From assembly GCA_021234155.1 (NCBI GenBank), contig JAJEKV010000034.1:1428001-1492000 (forward strand): a stretch of DNA of 64,000 bases, read 5' to 3'. The translations under genes and the position numbers were made by a program. Position 1 is the stretch's first letter. Each line of letters begins with the position of its first letter. The stretch is from Isoetes taiwanensis (taxonomy: Eukaryota > Streptophyta > Lycopodiopsida > Isoetales > Isoetaceae). Positions 11,374 to 25,830 of this stretch are shown here, piece after piece. The notes under the pieces were generated by a model. The model was not told the DNA's origin, did not search any database, and saw only the letters and a program-made list of their open reading frames with translations.

Positions 11374-12081
11374 TCATCTCCGACTGTATGGATTCTCAAC
11401 TTGCCAAGAGGAAGATGCTTGTCTCTTCCTTTGAGTATCCGCTGCAACTTCTTCTGCCAAATCTGCTTCCTGATTTTTGGCAATTCTTACTACCTCCTCT
11501 AGATCCGTATATGCCACTCCAGACATGGTACTTTTGATATCAACATGAAGTCCTTTCACAAATCTAGCACACATTTTAGCTTTATCAACAATAGGACAAT
11601 GTGGTTGCAATCTTCTAAACGTTTCATTGTACTCTGTCACGGTCCCTGTTTGCGCCAAATCTAAGAACTCATTCATCTTATCAACTTTATATCCTGGAGG
11701 TGTAAAATGTCCCTCAAAGGCCCTTTTGAACTCTTCCCACATTGCTTGGCTAGGTCTCTTATTCATGTCAGTTAGGCAAGTCTCCCACCATACTCTTGCA
11801 AAACCTCCCAACATTGCTTGAGCAAGAAGAGCTTTTACGGAATCTTGTGCCTTGATCAAATCAAAATAGAACTCCACTCCACGGAGCCAGGCATCAGCAT
11901 CATCTTCTGTTGTGTTCTCTCCTGTAAAAACTTCCTTTTTGGTGTCCTTTAACACCTTCTCAATTGCTTTCTCAGCCTCGGTCTTTTGTTGTGACACGCT
12001 TTGTGGCAGAGATTGTTGAATAGCTTGCAGGATATTAGTTACATCTTGAGCTCCATCTCCACCTGCACCACCAGCATCCAT
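11374..12081 (-). pseudogene. Ty3/gypsy gag (capsid) fragment
   Basis: A 235-residue minus-strand frame has the retrotransposon gag (capsid) signature: DADAWLRGVEFYFDL, ARVWWETC, WEEFKRAFEGHF, EFLDLAQTGTVTEYNETFRRL, and CARFVKGL. The N-terminus (MDAGGAGGDGAQDV) follows an upstream primer-binding site, so the start is plausible. Gag forms the particle that packages the element RNA. The frame reaches a stop close to the L1 tail junction at about 11370, so the zinc-knuckle and pol parts are missing from the window. The likely cause is truncation by the adjacent L1. Confidence 0.85.
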
Positions 12082-12174
12082 GATCTCCTACTACTCTGCA
12101 TATAGACAATAGGAGCCTTAACAACTCACTTCAAGAACATGAATCATTTCCAAATTCCCTTTAAGATCAAACTT

Positions 12175-12187
12175 GGCTCTGATACCA
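12175..12187 (-). promoter_or_regulatory. tRNA-iMet primer-binding site of the antisense gypsy
   Basis: The minus strand reads TGGTATCAGAGCC, the standard sequence complementary to the 3' end of initiator tRNA-Met. It lies two bases after a sequence ending in ACGTTACA, a plausible LTR 3' end at 12190. The gag ORF begins about 90 bp further on. Confidence 0.85.
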
Positions 12188-12189
12188 AT

Positions 12190-12240
12190 TGTAACGTTCC
12201 TAACCGACATGCCCTTAACCAACCGGGCAAAACCGTCTAG
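12190..12240 (-). mobile_element. Truncated 5' LTR end of the antisense gypsy
   Basis: About 50 bp upstream of the PBS can be read as the end of an LTR terminating in CA. Beyond about 12240 the sequence changes to the decayed GC-rich LINE copy 3, so the rest of this LTR is lost. Confidence 0.5.
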
Positions 12241-13980
12241 ACGTTTATGAGTAGTCGCTTCTACCCATTTATGCTGGTGTCTCGGGAACGCCCCACAGGC
12301 ACATTCAAGGTTCGAATACTCGAGCGGTCTACTATGGGCCCGTTACATAAAGGCCTTGGCAATGATCAAAGGAAAGGAGGATTAGGGGCCAAGCCTATTA
12401 CTCAACTGCACCACAGATTGTCCTCATCCTTACCAGTCGGTTTAATAGGGCCCCTTCTAGAAGGCTTCCCATCACAATGGATCGACAGCAGAGGGGTTCC
12501 AACACATAAGATAGGCGATCCTCACTGCCCTGCTAACTATTGCACAATCATAGTCAATTCATTATTGGCAAAACTATTGGTCAGAATTTTTGCGCAGTAT
12601 GACGGCATGGGCCGAGAAAATAGAGGTGCACGCACTTGCACATGCATAGTCTACACTTAAATACTCCAACATAAACCATATAGGAATCCCCTAGGAGATG
12701 AAAAATGTAGTGTACATGCTCTATGAAACATTCTCAACGGCAAATGCCACGATCAGGATGAGTTATCAATAATAGTGTTGGAGTCCACCAAGGGTGCCCA
12801 ACCTCTCCCATATTATTTGGATTGTACATTCTTCAGCTTGAGGATTGGCTTACACAACATGGAAGTGAAGAAGCCAGACTTGTTGACCATATCATCTGAC
12901 ATCTGATATGTGCAAATGGCAGGAACTTTTTAGATTATACCGCAGCAAGCATGCAGCAGCATCTGGATGCCCTGGATGCACTGAGTACTTTCTGCCAAGC
13001 CACGGGAATGCACGTTAATGTGGCCAAAATTAAGTTGCTGCTGATCTCGCCTTCGAGGGAACAATTCCTTTACTTGTTAAGGTCAAGATCTTGAAGTAAT
13101 GCAAATGTATGAATATCCAAGTTCACTACAATCACGTATTGGGATACTTATATTAGGTAACCATTGACGGCAGGCTGGAAGGCTCTCCATGCAATGCAGA
13201 ACAACTATCACAGAGCAGAGTTTTACGACTTGTCACATCAGTCGCACTTGTTCAGGGTGTTAGTGGAGCTGGTGCTTTTGTATAGAGTGGAAGTATGGGG
13301 GCCAGTTATATCACTTTAACCACTTGGGAGAAATTGGAACGAGTATAGAAAGCCTTTCTGACTCGAGCACTTGGAGTCAAAAGTCCACGGTCCCATATCA
13401 AATTCTTCTGCAAGGCCGAGTTTCGAGCTCTTCAAATAGCTGCTATGCGACATCACGCAATATATTGTCAAAAGGTGATAAACGTGGGAGATACACGCTT
13501 TGCAAACCTCACCTACATAATGGCCATGGGTCCCAACAGCCTTAAAGCCTATTGGAGAAGCTAATCATCTGGTTCTCCAGATGGAATGTGCAGGAACATG
13601 GGTAGATACAGATGCATAACAATGATGATTACAATCGCTTAAAACAATATCTGGTCATATGTGTTTTGAGTAAGCTTGCTTTGGAGGTGATAAAGATATC
13701 ACACTACAAAAACCAGATTAATCCCACACTTGTGAGGGCCCACAACAGTATCTGTTAAGACATTTACCATGATAAAACATAGAGTGATTGCGCCCATTCA
13801 TACGAAAGCACGTCGCCTTAGAATTGAGACAGTCAGATGAGCCCAGGAAATAAGTTTTATAGTCTACCTGCCTACCTACCTACCTACCTACCTACCTATC
13901 TATCTATCTTGTCAATGACAACTATTGTAATCCTTTTTGTTGAGTAATTAAAAACTCCCCTTCGTTGAAAAAAAAAAAAG
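12240..13980 (+). mobile_element. GC-rich LINE, copy 3, very decayed
   Basis: Scattered frames match copies 1 and 2: LEGFPSQWIDSRGVPTHKIGDPHCP near 12455-12535 (compare VVPIHKAGDPH), and SMQQHLDALDALSTFCQATGMHVNVAK near 12950-13030 (compare NATRMLWTLYAQFSDMRVNLAK). The copy has lost much of its GC-richness and is littered with stops, so it is much older than the other two. It ends in a CCTA/CTAT microsatellite (13865-13910) and an A-run near 13970. Confidence 0.7.
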
Positions 13981-14012
13981 AGGGTTTTTTTTTTTTTTTT
14001 TTTTTTTTTTTT
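13865..14012. repeat. (CCTA)n/(CTAT)n microsatellite, then poly(A)/poly(T)
   Basis: A CTAC/CTAT tetranucleotide run is followed about 60 bp later by an A-run and then a T-run of about 26. It marks the tail of LINE copy 3 next to another homopolymer, probably the tail of an antisense element. Confidence 0.8.
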
Positions 14013-14840
14013 GGGGGATGTGGTGGTGCTTGATGTGTTTTCTAGATGCTGAATAGATAATCTATTAGATGTGAATTGAAGGGGTAGATACTAACGTAAC
14101 CGGAAATGATGAAACAATGGTCTCTTCTCTTTGTCTAACATATTCTTTAGTCAATGACAAAAAATGAAAAGGACGTCTATGGTTGTGAGCAACGTAGACA
14201 AAATTGAGTCATAAAACAAATGAATATTTTGGATGTTCAAACATGTTAGACAAACAACAATACATCGTATTTAAATGCGTTTTTGAACTTTACAGGGTGC
14301 ACAACATTATAGAAGAGTGCAAATTTTGTTTTGATATGAAAAACCTTATATATGAGACTGCCATATGTAGGCATATATGGTAGGCATCAATTATTTCAGC
14401 AAATAAGCTCAAAGCACAAATGCCAATGTACGATTCCATGGGACCATTGTAGGTTGTATCTTCTATTATGAGAATACCTAGACGGTAATTGTACAGCCCA
14501 TAAAATGAAATGCTATGGGAATTAATAGAAGGTAGCCCCTACTGACAGACACAGTTTTGTCCTATATCAAGTCTCAATAGGTAAGTTTTGGCGAGAGTTT
14601 GTTATGAGAAATAGAATGAAAATAGGAATAATGAAATGGGAGATAGATTGGATTGTGAATCAGGGCTAGGAAAACAAACAATAAGAGAGGCAAACCGATG
14701 TAAAGTGGGACAGAGGTATAAAAAAAAATTAGTATTGGGGTGATGTAATGGTATAAAAAGGTGGGGGGTGGTAGAAAAAAAAAGGATATATAGATTTAAA
14801 AAATGAAATAAAAAGCCGGAAAAAAAAACTAAAAATTAAA
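14013..14840. other. Unassigned AT-rich spacer
   Basis: There is no ORF of note, no recognisable element end and no RNA gene in this stretch. Short A-runs occur near 14730-14840. Confidence 0.5.
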
Positions 14841-15024
14841 AAGTACCGTTGTCCAAGGAGGTGGGAGAGGAGGAGCACCATTGGTTATTTATTGGTAGGA
14901 GGGAGGGGAGCCGCAGCCGCAATGAGAGAGCCAAGGCGGCAGCCGAAATAGCTCACTTTTTATGCGAAGAGAAGGGGTGTATTATTCGGCTCTCAAGTTG
15001 CATGTGGTCCTACTTTTCAGGTGC

Positions 15025-15031
15025 TATAAAA
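15025..15031 (+). promoter_or_regulatory. TATA-box candidate
   Basis: TATAAAA lies between a GC-richer block (14850-14990) and a pyrimidine-rich CTCTCTCCTCCTC stretch typical of plant 5' UTRs. Downstream is a splice-acceptor-like TTTGATTTTTACAG ending at about 15333. This could be the start of a plus-strand gene, but no convincing coding exon follows. Confidence 0.35.
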
Positions 15032-15122
15032 CTCTCTCCTCCTCAATCTCCGGCCACTCCCAATATTTTAGTACTCAGTATCTCTAATACTCCTCTCAAT
15101 ATCTCTTGTGCTTCTCCAACAA

Positions 15123-15240
15123 AGAGAAAATCAGTTTTGCTGTACCATTCTTGAGAAAATCACTTTTGTTGTACCATTCTTGTGGCCTCTTACAATAGAG
15201 AAAATCACTTTTTGCTGTACCATTCTTGTGGCCTCTTACA
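15123..15240 (+). repeat. Tandem repeat, about 30-60 bp units
   Basis: Three imperfect copies of GAGAAAATCACTTTT-GTTGTACCATTCTTG follow each other. The last two include an extra TGGCCTCTTACAATA segment. Confidence 0.75.
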
Positions 15241-15340
15241 ATCACGTACATTCTCGTGAGCTGAGATCTCATACACTTGATCGAGTTGAGTTGAATTGAA
15301 TTGAATTGAATTGAATTGATTTGATTTTTACAGCTCGCTA

Positions 15341-15523
15341 CGATGGTTGTGGAAATAGTTGTGCTCGCGCTTGCCTCCATCTTCCCCCTCCTCCATTTCG
15401 TCCACTTTGGTACCCGCCTCTCGTGGATCGATCAAATGCAAAAGGCTTTCCTCGAAGATCCCTGCCTTCGGCAGCTCTGTACCTCTCCTCCTCCCCCTCT
15501 CTCTCAGCCCCTTCTTCACTGAA
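15341..15523 (+). CDS. Possible small hydrophobic protein, uncertain
   Basis: Just after the acceptor-like site, an ATG opens a short frame beginning MVVEIVVLALASIFPLLHF, a hydrophobic signal- or anchor-like start. It continues through a Pro-rich end to a stop near 15523. At about 60 codons it could be chance. In its favour are the upstream TATA and pyrimidine-rich leader and the intron-like junction. Against it are the lack of any recognised domain and the minisatellite immediately downstream. Confidence 0.25.
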
Positions 15524-15529
15524 CAGCTC

Positions 15530-15590
15530 CAATTTTGCCATCAATTTTGCCATCAATTTTGCCATCAATTTTTGCCATCAATTCTCCTCA
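15530..15590 (+). repeat. 12-bp minisatellite AATTTTGCCATC
   Basis: Four near-perfect consecutive copies, one with an extra T. It is followed by looser repeats of ACAAATTTTGGAT / GCAAATTTTGAAT to about 15690. Confidence 0.85.
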
Positions 15591-16202
15591 CAAGTTTTGC
15601 ATCAGCCTTTGTTGTATTCTACAAATTTTGGATCCTTTGGATCAGCCTGTTTTGTATTCTGCAAATTTTGAATCAGTCTGTGTTGTATTATCGCATTCTG
15701 TCATGCTCTTTGTGAGTTTTGAATATACACAAAGTTCTTTCGCAGCTCTCTCTTCATTGCCATTATATTGATGTTCTGGCTTTTCATTCAGGCCTTCTGT
15801 ATCGATTTCATTGGGCATTGCTTGTTAATTAGTGGATTAATCGCTTCTGCAGATCGCTCAGCTATCCTCTGGGGAAAATGAATTGCGAAGTAGGATTCAG
15901 CCTTTGGGCTGCTTTAAAATAAACGGGTGTTGCTAGATTATTTTAATTGCTCTATTCAACATTTATTGGCATAAACACACAGAACAAATTCTTCCTGAAT
16001 AGATCGGTTTTCCAAAGCGGGGAAAATCCATGATGCTGAGCCGGCCGGACACAGGGGAAGTGAAGGTCAAAACTACAGAAATTTAATCTCACGAATTGTT
16101 AAATTTCCTTTCGCGACACCTATTTATATTTACTAACCTTTCATCTTCTTTTTTTTTTTGTCTTTCACCCGAGTGCTTTTTTATTAGTGTCACATCCTCT
16201 TT

Positions 16203-16320
16203 GTTAAGAAGGGGATAAACACCCCTGCAAGCCCCTTACAGCAGATAAACAGGCGAACCCGGAGGGGCGAGCCTGTTTATCTGCTATAAGGGGCAAGCAA
16301 GGGTGTTTATCCCCTTTAAC
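16203..16320. repeat. Long imperfect inverted repeat (fold-back)
   Basis: The left arm GGGGATAAACACCCCTGCAA…GCAGATAAACAGGC (16211-16254) pairs with the right arm GCCTGTTTATCTGC…GGGTGTTTATCCCC (16271-16314). The arms are about 44 bp with a 16-bp loop, and the flanks GTTAA / TTAAC extend the pairing. It has no coding capacity. It could be a MITE-like fold-back or a structured non-coding element. Confidence 0.85.
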
Positions 16321-16349
16321 CGGCAGGCAAAAGTTTCCTCACCCATTCC

Positions 16350-16445
16350 TGCAACCACAGCTCGATTATCGTCACCCATAGCTCGATTATCAGCTCCCAC
16401 AGCTGGATTATCACAGGTTCGGCATCTTCTAGACCTGGATTATCA
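16350..16445 (+). repeat. Short degenerate repeat AGCTCGATTATC
   Basis: Five or so copies of (A/C)AGCTCGATTATC and TGGATTATCAG(C) occur within 100 bp, directly after the fold-back. Confidence 0.6.
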
Positions 16446-16449
16446 GCTC

Positions 16450-18247
16450 CGAGGCTGAATCCGATGCTAAAGCTGCCTGTTTCCACGTTTTCAGCTGCCT
16501 CTACATCCATTTCGGGTGGGTTGGGTGCCTGTTACGCCCTATCACAAGGCTTCAATCAACGGTGGACATCGCTGGGATTGGAAAGCCTGCTGGTTAAGGA
16601 TGTATATATCACTTTCTTAAAGTATTATAGAATTTTACTAGAGTGTTTTACAATGGACATAAAAGTAACAAATTGTAGGTGTTCAATATAAATGTTGGTG
16701 CTACAAAAACAAATGCTATACAAGAACCATCAAACGTGTAGTCATAGAGACAACTATCCAACTAATCACTCACTTTTACTGCCATGAACTTTACAATGCA
16801 ATATGGATGTTGGCTTACAATCTAACAGTAAAATGCCGTTTTTCTTATGTGTGGAACTTCCATTCTTTCTTGCATTAGGGTCTGGAAAATTCAATGTAAT
16901 TAACCCAAACGACATCTCGACATCTGCTCCACATAACATTATATCATAACCATTGAAAGTTATCATCATAATGTAATACATGCATGCTTTCTGACTTGAT
17001 TCATTCACAAACATGTATTATATACTTGCTTTTAGCTTTTTTTGAGCTGTCCTAAAGGGCAAACCCTCACTGCTATTGGTGGGTAGAAATATTCTCAGTA
17101 TACGCCTGGATATACCCAAGCCTAAACCTATAATTATGGGTAATTTGTAGGTGGAGGTCTGCAACGTCCCCTCATTCAACAACTCCAAAGATTGCAACGT
17201 CCTCTCATTCAACAACTCCAAAGATAGGCAAATCTATGACACTGTTGAAATACAATTTGCCATAAATTCGTGTCCAAAAATCGGAGGATCTATGTATTTT
17301 CCACCCTGATCATGCTTGATCAGCCTTAACTACGTTCTATAAGCATAAAGGAATTTTTGTTAAAATTAGGCTTAAAGCTGTGGAGGGAGTCGAATCAAGT
17401 GTTGCCATCTAAACAGAAGTTTCCTTTTATGACAGACTTCCATGTTCAACATGTCAACTAGGCCACTGCTTCTGCCTCCAAAATGGGAAACGGCTCAAGG
17501 ATTCCACTCAAGCGGTCAGCTGCAGGTAAGTTGCCATGTTGTGGCAGCCTAGAAGTGGGTCGTTGATTCCAGACCCGCGATCGGCGGGATGGCAGCCTGA
17601 AAGTGGGTCACTGATTCCAGACCCGCTCTCAGCTCCTGCTGGCCGCGGGGCCCCTAAATCAGCTCCCCACTTTCCATGCCGCCATATAAAATGGAAATAA
17701 AGCTGTATTTTTCGCCTAGCGTGCATTTCTGTGGCAACACTTGGCAGCCCCAATACTGCGAAATGGAAATAGGGTGCCCCAATTCTGCATTACCGGTTCT
17801 TCAGGTCAAATTTTAAGGGTTCTAAGTTAATATTTCGGGTTAACCGACCTGCAGATCTGGAGCAAACACAGCTCCAAATCTGCAGGTATTCAGTAAACAT
17901 AGCAAATAAACTTCAAAACAAACTGCTCCTCTATTTCCATTTTGTAGGGGAATGGCCCCTCCTGTGGTGCCAAAACCTCTATACAAAAGTTCCTTTACAA
18001 TCACAAAATCATTTCTTGTAGGTCAAGAACTTACAAGCAATTCATGGAATCATTTCTTGTAAACCTCTAGCTAAAAAGGCAATATAAAAGTTGTGGGGTA
18101 AAGCAATTTCATTCATACACATTACAAATGCCTAAGTGATGTAACCATTTCAATTCATAAAAAAATGGGCAATAACAAAGAATAGACATTCTATGGGAAT
18201 TATGAATAACTATTTAGTTTCACGTTTCCGATCTTGGAAAAACCAAT
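16450..18247. other. Unassigned spacer with a 36-bp duplication
   Basis: No gene is supported. Two copies of GGCAGCCT…GTGGGTC…GATTCCAGACCCGC lie at 17543-17578 and 17591-17627. The last few hundred bases may include the 3' UTR of the kinase gene that ends at 18248. Confidence 0.5.
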
Positions 18248-21733
<3,486 letters not shown>

Positions 21734-24700
21734 TGTCTCTTGTTGTTTTACTCAGACGTAAAGATATATCTGCTCAAAGGTGCATGTTATTTCCTCCTTC
21801 ACAACCTTTTTTCCAATTCATATGTAAGCCATTAACATACAAACCTTTTGACATATTACAACCAAAAGAAAAATATCCACTAACTTTTTAGATGTGGAAA
21901 CATCTACAATTGCCTCTATATCTGCATCTAATACATCTTTGGTCTTAGCACTACATACATTCTCTTCTATTTATTGATGTTTTATTTTGGTTTGATGTTC
22001 TTTCCTACATGGAAATAGGATACATTGCCGTACATGACAACCTCCTGTCTTCGGACCTAGCCAAAGCTCTAGATTTTAGAGTAGTAAGAACTCAAAATGT
22101 GGACGGAGTTTTCTTTTCACCATTCTTGTAATACCACCAACTTAATGTTACTAGATGCTGGATGTTGATGAAAACACAGGGAACTGTCTGAGATCACGCG
22201 CAATAAGAGAAGACACCTTCTCAGCCTTGTACTGTGAATTCCACTCAAACGAATTACCCTATGGTTTGTTGTCAATTGAACATTACAAAGAATATGTTAT
22301 AACTTAAAAAACAAAAAGAAATGTGTACAAGATACTACATACAAAACCAATAAAGAGGATTTGACGGAAGATTCAAATATAAAGAATCAAATGCAAAAGT
22401 TGAAACTAAACATAAATATATTGCAAACCACTCTCAAAAGGCACAATTACAGAACAAAAAGTTAATACAAGCCAATAGCTAGGAAACAAATAGAAGATGC
22501 TTTGATTTGCTCGTGCAAGCACTAGGCTGCTTGTCCTAGCTTCAAAACATAGAGAATTCACTGAAATGGACTTATACAGATACTAAACATCGTCTAACAA
22601 TATTTAGATTTGATTAAGCATATCAAATTATAATAACAACAAATAAAAGAACAAAAAACTAGATGTTGTTGCACAGTGGGTTGCCCGCAAAAATGGGCAA
22701 AAAAAATAGATATAAAAAGGGAGGAAAGAAACCAAATCTGCAGCATCAGGTCAGGATCATTTCGGAGGTCAGGATCATTTCGGAGCTGGCCGGGGCTTGC
22801 AGGGAAAGATGCTGAAGGAGCCCCAAATCTCAAGCTTCTCTCACCCCTGCAACTCAAGCTCAACTCAATTTCCTGCTTTGATAGTCAATGAATCAATCAC
22901 GGCTCTGAATCAAACACGACTCTGAAGGAATCCCAGCAGCATCAAGAATAGGGTCGGAATTGCAATGGAATTCTTTCTCTGAATCGGCTGGGGGAGAATG
23001 CTGGAAGCTGGGGATTTGCAAACGCTTCAGTTTTCCAAGCTGAAATCAAAGGAAAAAGAATGAAACTGAAGCTGCAACACAAGTTCAACAAACTCAATGT
23101 AGAAAGTAAGTGGTGTGCTCTTTCCCTTGCATGCAATCTGACAGTAGCACTCAAACTCCATAGAGCTCGGTTTAGAAAGTATTGCATTTTAGTTGCTTTG
23201 CTTATCTCTGACCGTCGCCTGAGCATATTCTTTCCATATTCCATCCCATACAACTATCTCGGCCACAGCCATACAATGCACATATTCATCATTCCTCATA
23301 ACCGTGCAAAGGGATTGCCTTCGGTCAACCCAAAAAAATGCTTTGTTTCTCCTGGAGTTTTTTCTCTGGTACAAGGTACGACGTACAAACTAAGAACATT
23401 CCATATATATCAGAATCAAGAGTGGGAACTAAACATAAATATATTGCCAACCAATCATAAAGGACATATCCAAAATTTTTTAAGGAGATGATTGGTTAGC
23501 TTGTAGACCAAGCTCAGAAGGCACAAGCTTCGATGCTTAATGTAGATGATCAGCTAGCTTGAAAAGTTATTAAAGGCCAATAGCTAGAAAAACAAATAGA
23601 TGATGCTTTGGTCCTACTGAGTTCAAATAATTGTTTTCTTGCCCTCATTCAATAGCCATGAATTCTAAAATAGCAAACTAAGATGCTTTCCAATTGGCAA
23701 AGTGTAAGCACCAAGACATGGGTTTCAACTGATTATCCTTTTCTTGAAACCAAAAAGCGATGTCTTTTTGTGGGAAAAGACACATGAATCCTTGAGCTCT
23801 ATGGTTAATACACCGTCTTTTGGTAGAAATCATCAGAAAAATGGATTAACATGCACATAAAAAACATCATATGGAACTGAAATATAAAACCCTACCAGAA
23901 ACATGTCCACCATTTTCAAATTTGAGGCAACATAGATGGCAGAAGAGGAACAAAACCCCCACATTTATTTTTCACAGACCATCAATTTCAAAAGGATTCG
24001 AATCTGGCGGTTCAACCCAAAACCTTGAACACGTGCAAAGCCATATAAAGCTCGTATGACAGAATTAAAGAGCAAGGCCGTTGAGCCACATAATCTAAAT
24101 ATATCGGTAGTGTGGTGACTGCAACTGCAATCTGAATAAGAATTTTAGAAGTAGGGAGAGCATGGAGAACCATGTATGGTATCTTAGGATATAAGTTACG
24201 AGATCGAGCATGAAGAACCATGTACGAATCGCTGACAAGTAGAATATGTTCTAATATGGTGGCACATCAGAATATGGGATGTCCTTGCATCCCATTTGTA
24301 ACCATGTGGAGAAGATGATTCTCATCATGTAGAGAAGATGATTCCATTACGCCACATAGGAGGTACGCAGTTCCTTGACTTTCTTCATCTGTTATCAAAA
24401 GTAAAAGACCTCTAGTTCCCTGGTGAAATACAAGAGTCTACAACCTATAATTGAGTATAATCAGCAAATATGAAAAGCTGAAGTCTGAAATCATTATTTA
24501 TACTTGGCATTTGAAAGTGCATATTAGGAAAGCTCTGATTCCATAAACATAAAATTTACTATGAAGAAGTAACAAACATTCATTATGTATGCTGTTAGTG
24601 AAAGTTAGATTAAACAGCTGCAGTAAGGCACCTAAAAAAAGGGATTGGAGAATTGAACCCCACACCCCAAAAGACATAATTTTTTCTACTGTCTAGGAAG

Positions 24701-25125
24701 TAAATAAATTTCCCTTCAAAAAGTGGCTCGTTTAAAAAAAAAACTTTCAAGTTCTAGATCGACCTACATAAGCAATAAAGTCTCCAACAAGACTCTTGTA
24801 TGACTTCATGAAATGATTTAACAACCCAAACATGAAATGATTTGACACCCCAAAATTTAAATATCAAACTGTAATGCCCAGGTTATTATGAGAGATCAAA
24901 CAGAACACTTGACAAAGAATTCTAAAAAGGAAGAAGGTTCTTCTTTGCCACGGTTGGCAGTTAAGAGACACAGAGAATCTGCAATCTTATTTCTGGATAA
25001 TCCTTAATTTATTGAAACAAGCCTGAATTCCATAAGCAGCAAGCAACTTGCCTTCCTGAAGATGATCATTAAGATGATCATTAATTGACTAAATCCTTTT
25101 TTTATTTGTTTATCATAGAACTCCC
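21734..25125. other. Upstream region of the PKA gene; no gene assigned
   Basis: No coding exon is supported. The segment 22740-23060 (minus) reads like a stop-containing, CT-rich leader and ends near CTGATGCTGCAG. It could be a distant 5' UTR exon of the kinase, but nothing decides this. A 19-bp unit TCAGGATCATTTCGGAG is duplicated at about 22750-22787. The remainder is AT-rich spacer. Confidence 0.4.
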
Positions 25126-25126
25126 A

Positions 25127-25750
25127 ACTTGTTACAATCATAACACAACTAATTCATAAGAATTGTTTCATCTCATGAAAGGTTATTTTTGTGCATATTT
25201 TGATGCCCTTTGCTTTATGGTGAAATGGCACATAGACCCTCTCTTAAAAATACTATCTATCTATCTATCTATCTATCTTAATGCTCATATCTATCTATCT
25301 TAATGCTCATACCCCTCTGCCTCTATGAGTGTGAGGGATCGTTCTACTTTGCTTCAACAACCAAAGCTTTGATTATCTTTTTTTTTTTAATTTCACGAGG
25401 CTACTGTTAGAAGTCCTTTGGCCCATAACCACAATGGTAGCTAAAATGAATCAACCAAACTTCAACTATTATGTGAAAGATTAACAAGTGGAAGCTACAC
25501 AAGTACAAATTCAAACATCTATGGACTAACAACCACCATCTAAGCCCTAGGGCCATATAAACCACTACCATCCTTTGACAAATTAACCAGCAGTAATTAT
25601 GCCACATTAACCACTACCACTTGAAGCCATATCAACTACTACCATTCCCTATTCCCTGCCAAAATAACTAGCACTATCTATGGCCACATTAACCATTACC
25701 ACCCATTACTTGTTACAATCGTAACACAACTAATTCATAAGAATTGTTTC
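25127..25750. repeat. Dispersed repeat shared with 47026-47507, flanked by ~40-bp direct repeats
   Basis: The segment from GTTTCATCTCATGAAAGG (25157) to about 25706 is nearly identical to 47026-47507, which lies beside the MULE remnant. In this copy it is bounded by two copies of CTTGTTACAATC…AATTCATAAGAATTG (about 25127-25165 and 25708-25747). A (CTAT)n microsatellite at 25255-25300 is present here but not in the other copy. The right part is an ATTAACCACTACCACC-type minisatellite. Confidence 0.8.
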
Positions 25751-25769
25751 TTACCTGCCCAGAATTCAT

Positions 25770-25830
25770 CAAACATATGATCTAAGGTGCATTTTTCTCA
25801 AACATATGATCTAAGGTGCATTTTTCTCGT
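25770..25830 (+). repeat. 28-bp tandem duplication
   Basis: TCAAACATATGATCTAAGGTGCATTTTTC is present twice in a row. Confidence 0.85.
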
